NCBI RefSeq assembly: GCF_000174415.1
Contig: NZ_ACJM01000004.1
Coordinates: 159,161 to 223,160, forward strand
Reading direction: 5' to 3'
Source of the DNA: Dethiobacter alkaliphilus AHT 1
GTDB lineage: Bacteria > Bacillota > Dethiobacteria > Dethiobacterales > Dethiobacteraceae
DNA length: 64,000 bases
In this document: piece by piece, positions 60,037-64,000 of the stretch
Layout: the number at the start of each line of letters is the position of its first letter
Position numbering within the stretch: position 1 is the first letter of the stretch
Position numbers and translations under genes: made by a program
Notes under the pieces: model-generated
Told to the model about the DNA's origin: nothing
Database searches by the model: none
Seen by the model: only the letters and a program-made list of their open reading frames with translations

Positions 60037-61212
60037 CTATATTATAACATGCTTGTCGTCGGTTACAGAAATCTTTTTGAGACCGTCTTTTGTTACCTGC
60101 CAGGTATTTTCAATCCCCACCACACCCAAATCTGCAAAGGTAAATTTAGGCTCCACAGCCACCACCATATCCGCTGCCAGAACGTGTGGGGACCCTTTGG
60201 CCAGGATAGGGAATTCATCAAACTCCAAACCTACACCATGGCCCACATACTTGGCCTGGGTGTCGCCAACACCCATAAAGTGCCCGTCAAGTCCTGCCTT
60301 TTGCGCTACCGCAAGGGCAGCTTCATAAAGCTCACCACCGGTTACTCCGGGCTTGGCGGCAGCAACCACCGCTTCCTGCACAGCTAAAGCCACTTCAAAA
60401 GCCTGGGCCAGCTGAGACGGCAGCTGACCTATGGAATAAAGCCGGGTCTGGTCCACTATGTAGCCGTTATGGATACCGCCGTAGTCCACCGTCACCGGTT
60501 CGCCGGCCTGAATAACTTTGTTACCTGCGCCCTGAGGCTGTGCGGGAGACAAACCGACTCCGCCGGTGGGGCTATCCAGGAAACTGGCGGCTGCACCCCG
60601 CTGGCCGCTTAACACGTGCCCGTAAAACATTTCCTGGTTAAAACCGCGCATCCGGGCTGATCCCTGATGGCCCAGTTTGCGCAGCGCCGCTTCCAGTTCT
60701 GCAGCAAAATGCAGCTCTTCCATACCTTCGGTTAGAATCTTTGGCACCAGCCTGTGTATTTTGTCCACCTGAATGGCGGCAGCCTGCAACTGCTCCAGCT
60801 CATAAGCGCTTTTTACCTGCCTGCATTCCCGCAACACTCCGCTGGCATCCTCCAGGGAAACACCGGCAAACGCTTTATTTAACCGTACATAAATGGCTGC
60901 CGGCAGCACATCCATTTCCAGACCCATCCGTTTGGGGGCAGCAGCATTGTCGGCAATAACCTTGGGCAAACCGGAAAAGCCCGCCATGGCAGTCAGAGCT
61001 ATTCCCGCCTCCTGTTGTGCCCGGGACATATTTCTGCGCACCAGGCCCAGACATTCACCCTGAGCAGGCACATATACATACTGACACTGCATGGTGCCGG
61101 AATAATAATACATGGACATCTTCTGAGCAAGAAGAGCTCCGTCTAAATCCATTGCTTTTAACTTTTCCTGTAAAACACTTTTGCGTCGCAGCAGTTCATC
61201 TTTTGGTACCAT
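60037..61212 (-). CDS. M24-family Xaa-Pro aminopeptidase
   Basis: A 391-residue peptidase of the Xaa-Pro (PepQ/creatinase) group. The N-terminal domain (about 1-140) has SMYYYSGTMQCQYVYVP; the catalytic pita-bread domain has the metal ligands in VDYGGIHNGYIVDQTRLYS (two Asp), GHGVGLEFDEFP (His) and MVVAVEPKFTF (Glu), with the final Glu in GIENTWQV. All five appear present. The true substrate could be a dipeptide or a longer peptide. The start is ATG 61212 after CAGGAGGAG; the longer frame upstream is not supported. Confidence 0.9.
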   Translation of the reverse strand: MVPKDELLRRKSVLQEKLKAMDLDGALLAQKMSMYYYSGTMQCQYVYVPAQGECLGLVRRNMSRAQQEAGIALTAMAGFSGLPKVIADNAAAPKRMGLEMDVLPAAIYVRLNKAFAGVSLEDASGVLRECRQVKSAYELEQLQAAAIQVDKIHRLVPKILTEGMEELHFAAELEAALRKLGHQGSARMRGFNQEMFYGHVLSGQRGAAASFLDSPTGGVGLSPAQPQGAGNKVIQAGEPVTVDYGGIHNGYIVDQTRLYSIGQLPSQLAQAFEVALAVQEAVVAAAKPGVTGGELYEAALAVAQKAGLDGHFMGVGDTQAKYVGHGVGLEFDEFPILAKGSPHVLAADMVVAVEPKFTFADLGVVGIENTWQVTKDGLKKISVTDDKHVII

Positions 61213-61291
61213 AGTCTCCTCCTGATTTTTAAATTTTCTGTATTTTCTTTTTCCTATTATATACGACAAAATTCCTGCTAGCAATGTCTTA

Positions 61292-62188
61292 TCACTTCAG
61301 CTTCCGCAGAATAGCGGTGGCCAGCTGTTCGCCCTGCAGCACCGGTGCAAACAAATCACCCTTTTCCTCCAGGCGCGAAAAAATATTTTTTATGGTAAAA
61401 TCTGACGGTGAGACCTTTCCCGAGAGCGCCTCCTCCCATGTAAGAGGTGTGGACACCGGCGCTTTGGGACGAGGCCGCACGGTGTACGGAGCATTGATGG
61501 TTTGGCCCCACAGGTTTTGCAGATAATCAAGGTACACCGTATCACCGCGTTTTTTCACCATCCGTTCCATGGTGGTGATTTTAGGCTCTTTTTCGTGGAC
61601 CAATTTACAGATGTAGCCGATAATATCCCGCACCTGTTCATAAGTATAGCGTGGCTTAAGGGGGATATAAATCTGCATGCCGGTGGCTCCGGAAGTTTTG
61701 GGATAACCCTTTAGCTCCAAATCATCCAGCACTTTTTTTACGGCCCGGGCCGTCTCCACCACCTGAGAAAATTCCACCCCTTCCTGGGGATCCAAATCCA
61801 CAATGCCCCAGTCCGGATTCTTAATTTTTTTGCGCCGGGAATGCCAGGGATGGATTTCCAGGCAGGCCAGGTTGGCTAAAAACACCAGAGTCTCCAGGTT
61901 ATTAACCATAATATAATTAATGGTCCGTTTATCCGAGGCGATGGGAACGGTTTCAACCCACTCCGGAGCAAAGGACGGGATATTCTTCTGATAAAACCGT
62001 TTACCCTCAATGCCGTCGGGAAAGCGCTGAAAGTTACAGGGCCGGTCCTTTAAAAACGGCAGCAGATAGGATGAAACCTCGATATAATAGGAAATCAAAT
62101 CATGCTTTGTATAGCCCTCCTGCGGCCAAAAAACCTTCTCCAGGTTACTGAGCTTTACTTTTTTGTTGTTTATCTCCAGCTCCGGCAT
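61292..62188 (-). CDS. LigD-type polymerase/primase (NHEJ)
   Basis: A 298-residue stand-alone polymerase domain of the LigD (PolDom) family, an archaeo-eukaryotic primase relative that fills gaps in end joining with ribo- or deoxynucleotides. Motifs are the metal-binding DLDP in WGIVDLDPQEGVEF, the CLEIHPWHSRR segment and KRGDTVYLDYLQN. It is encoded separately from the ligase and lacks the nuclease domain of full LigD. The start is ATG 62188 after GGAGGTG, overlapping the ligase stop by 11 bases on the other side of the site; cotranscribed with ligase and ku. Confidence 0.92.
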   Translation of the reverse strand: MPELEINNKKVKLSNLEKVFWPQEGYTKHDLISYYIEVSSYLLPFLKDRPCNFQRFPDGIEGKRFYQKNIPSFAPEWVETVPIASDKRTINYIMVNNLETLVFLANLACLEIHPWHSRRKKIKNPDWGIVDLDPQEGVEFSQVVETARAVKKVLDDLELKGYPKTSGATGMQIYIPLKPRYTYEQVRDIIGYICKLVHEKEPKITTMERMVKKRGDTVYLDYLQNLWGQTINAPYTVRPRPKAPVSTPLTWEEALSGKVSPSDFTIKNIFSRLEEKGDLFAPVLQGEQLATAILRKLK

Positions 62189-62199
62189 TGGGTCACCTC

Positions 62200-63144
62200 C
62201 TACTGTAGCACACAATCCTCGGGCCGGTCTTTGGTAAAACCTTTAATAACCGGCTGGCGCATCCGCAAATCCTCGGTCCATTCCTGAAAATCTATTAACG
62301 CCACCAGCCTGGGTTCTACCCAGGCCTTATCCCTGGCCGGGGAAGCGTTAACAAAGGGCGGCGCAGTTTGTAGAGTTTCTTTTAAGAACGGGGTTAATTC
62401 TCTGATATCCTGCCCGCTTAGTCCTGTGGCAACCCGGCCCACATAGATAAGTTGCCCCTGATGGTAGGCACCGGCCAGCAGGGCGTTTATTTGCCCGTCT
62501 TTTACGGTATATCCGCCGATGGCCACCAGCTGGCGCTGCCGCACCTTGATTTTTTTCCAGGCGGCATTTTTTTTACCGCGCTGATAGAGGGAGCTTGGCT
62601 CTTTGGCCACAATTCCCTCCATTTTATTTTCGCTCACCGCGGCAAACAGAGCCTCACCATCGGCAAAATTTTCCACAGTTTGCACCGCTTCATCCTTGGG
62701 GAGAATTTCAGCAAGCAGCGCCTGTCTCTGGTAAAGGGGCAAAGCTGTAAGGTCGCGCCCGTTATGATAAATCAAGTCGAAAACCATGTAAAAAACCGGA
62801 ATTTGCCGGGCTCTTTGCCGCACTTTCCCCGGATCTGGCTCACCGGATCCCCCTATCAGATCCCGCTCCAGAATCAGTGGAAAACTGGGCCGGCCATCCT
62901 TTAGGGCCACAATCTCTCCGTCCAGGATTGCCTCCCCCTGCAGCAGTTGGCCCAGTCGGGATAATTCGGGATAATGGCCGGTTCGCTGTCGCAGTTTCCG
63001 GTTATGCAGCATGATTTTGCCGTGCCCCACATGGGCCAGCATCCGCACACCATCCCATTTTACCTGATACAGCAGATCAGATGCCGGGGGCACACCGGAG
63101 GCCATAACAGGCTCCATGGGTTTAAAAGGTGTATAAAGCATCAT
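62200..63144 (-). CDS. ATP-dependent DNA ligase, LigD type (NHEJ)
   Basis: A 314-residue ligase with adenylated Lys29 in QVKWDGVRM, motif III LDGEIVALKDG, motif IV MEGIVAKEPSSLY, motif V AAWKKIKVRQR and a C-terminal OB-fold (LLAGAYHQGQLIYVGRVATGL). This is the catalytic ligase core of LigD without polymerase or phosphoesterase domains. Its start at 63144 shares a base with the ku stop, so the genes are coupled. With Ku and the polymerase it should repair double-strand breaks by end joining, useful in spores or resting cells. Confidence 0.94.
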   Translation of the reverse strand: MMLYTPFKPMEPVMASGVPPASDLLYQVKWDGVRMLAHVGHGKIMLHNRKLRQRTGHYPELSRLGQLLQGEAILDGEIVALKDGRPSFPLILERDLIGGSGEPDPGKVRQRARQIPVFYMVFDLIYHNGRDLTALPLYQRQALLAEILPKDEAVQTVENFADGEALFAAVSENKMEGIVAKEPSSLYQRGKKNAAWKKIKVRQRQLVAIGGYTVKDGQINALLAGAYHQGQLIYVGRVATGLSGQDIRELTPFLKETLQTAPPFVNASPARDKAWVEPRLVALIDFQEWTEDLRMRQPVIKGFTKDRPEDCVLQ

Positions 63145-63977
63145 TATTCGCCGGAGGCCTTTTTACGTTTTTTGCGCGCCGGCTTTTTCTCCTTATCCGA
63201 TGATTTCTTGGCCATTTCCACCGATGCCTTCAGAGCATCCATTAAATCCACAACTTTACCCTGTGCTGCAACTTCGGGAACGGCAATCTGTTCTCCTTCA
63301 ATTTTGGCATGAATCATCTCTAAGAGCTTCTTGCGGTATTCATCGGTATATTTTTCCGGCTCAAACGTGGTGGCCAGATTCTCAATGAGCTCCCGGGCCA
63401 TTTTCATTTCATTGTCATGCAGTTCAATTTTGCGGTCAAATCCCGGCAATTGAGCAGGATTGCGAATTTCATCGGGATAGTATATTGTTTCCATCACCAG
63501 ATAATCCTGATAACCCCGCACCACAGCCAGCGACTCTTTATTGCGGATAACCACTTTGGCCACCGCAATTTTTCCCGTCTCCGCCATGGCCTGCCGCAGC
63601 AGGGAGTAAGGCTTTTCCCCGGCCTCACCCGGTGCCAGGTAATATGTTTTGTCAAAATACAACGGATCAATTTCCTCCAAAGAGACAAAATCAATAATAT
63701 CTATGGTACGGGTCCGGTCATCGGGAATTTTATCCAGATCTTCTTCATTAATTATCACAAACCGGCCGGACTCATACTCATAACCGCGGACGATATCCTC
63801 TTGAGTTACTTCTTTGCCGCAGGCCGAGCAGACCCGCTGATATCGAATAGGTGCCTGACACTCTTTATGCAGGTAGCGAAATTTGACGTCTTTTTGCTCG
63901 GTGGCAGGAAACAACTTAATGGGGACACTGACCAACCCAAAACTAATGGCGCCTTTCCAGATTGTTCGCAACACCAA
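63144..63977 (-). CDS. ku: DNA end-binding protein Ku
   Basis: Homodimeric ring that binds DNA ends and recruits the ligase. The 277-residue protein has the bacterial Ku core: TIWKGAISFGLVSVPIKLFPA at the start, FRYLHKECQAPIRYQRVCSACGKEV-like text with paired Cys, IVRGYEYESGRFVII, and a lysine-rich C-terminal tail (KKSSDKEKKPARKKRKKAS) that aids DNA threading. The start is TTG 63977 or GTG 63974 after AAGGAGG. It is the first gene of the NHEJ set visible here. Confidence 0.95.
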   Translation of the reverse strand: MVLRTIWKGAISFGLVSVPIKLFPATEQKDVKFRYLHKECQAPIRYQRVCSACGKEVTQEDIVRGYEYESGRFVIINEEDLDKIPDDRTRTIDIIDFVSLEEIDPLYFDKTYYLAPGEAGEKPYSLLRQAMAETGKIAVAKVVIRNKESLAVVRGYQDYLVMETIYYPDEIRNPAQLPGFDRKIELHDNEMKMARELIENLATTFEPEKYTDEYRKKLLEMIHAKIEGEQIAVPEVAAQGKVVDLMDALKASVEMAKKSSDKEKKPARKKRKKASGE

Positions 63978-64000
63978 TCCCTCCTTCCTTGATTAGTCTG

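Overview
The window reads as a chromosome segment of an anaerobic, acetogen-type Firmicute (Clostridia-like). The evidence is a CtsR/McsA/McsB/ClpC heat-shock operon with a good CtsR box, RadA/DisA, strong AGGAGG ribosome sites with many TTG/GTG starts, a complete set of acetyl-CoA synthase (Wood-Ljungdahl carbonyl branch) genes, and an unusual load of multiheme c-type cytochromes for a Gram-positive. The mix recalls Dethiobacter-type or Desulfotomaculum-type bacteria; that assignment is an inference from gene content only. Every confident gene but one (a 57-codon ORF at 59782) lies on the minus strand, so operons are read from high to low coordinates.

Layout from low coordinates: disA (cut by the window edge) and radA (1-1608); a DUF2318/FtsX-permease/ATPase transporter operon (1867-7466) with its own promoter; a BlaI/BlaR1-like regulator pair (7659-9051) whose predicted operator also sits at the transporter promoter; a pyrimidine operon DUF3786-pyrB-pyrC-pyrK-pyrD-pyrF-pyrE (9367-15184); a small unknown, a GAF-GGDEF diguanylate cyclase, Sir2, ComFB and a ComK-like protein, a TPR/HTH protein and the YhaM exoribonuclease (15305-21244).

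From 21594 to 38072 lies a redox region: three paralogous LiaS/LiaR-type sensor-kinase/regulator pairs in tandem, a six-heme lipoprotein between two of them, and a six-gene operon for a NapC-like 12-heme membrane cytochrome, a TPR membrane protein, an NHL-repeat membrane protein, a 7-heme and a 12-heme secreted cytochrome and a lipoprotein. Together these could carry electrons between the membrane and the cell exterior. A metallo-hydrolase (38337) separates it from the Wood-Ljungdahl cluster (39372-53506): metF, metV, a fused flavin/iron-sulfur/MvhD-type oxidoreductase, acsE, acsD, acsV (RACo), acsC, acsB, acsA and cooC.

Next come clpC-mcsB-mcsA-ctsR (54039-58590), an MgtC-like membrane protein, the lone plus-strand small gene, an M24 peptidase, and a split non-homologous end-joining set (LigD-type polymerase, ATP-dependent ligase, Ku; 61292-63977).

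The most unexpected structures are: a 55-60 nt imperfect palindromic repeat present three times in one orientation, each copy abutting an intrinsic terminator, two of them at the ends of the 52-kb segment that separates clpC from radA-disA (genes usually adjacent in Firmicutes); a shared BlaI-like operator linking an M56-peptidase regulator system to a metal-type transporter; a 37-bp palindrome upstream of that transporter; an iron-sulfur ligand replaced by Thr in AcsC; and an exact 26-nt copy of a cytochrome heme-motif segment stranded in an intergenic gap.
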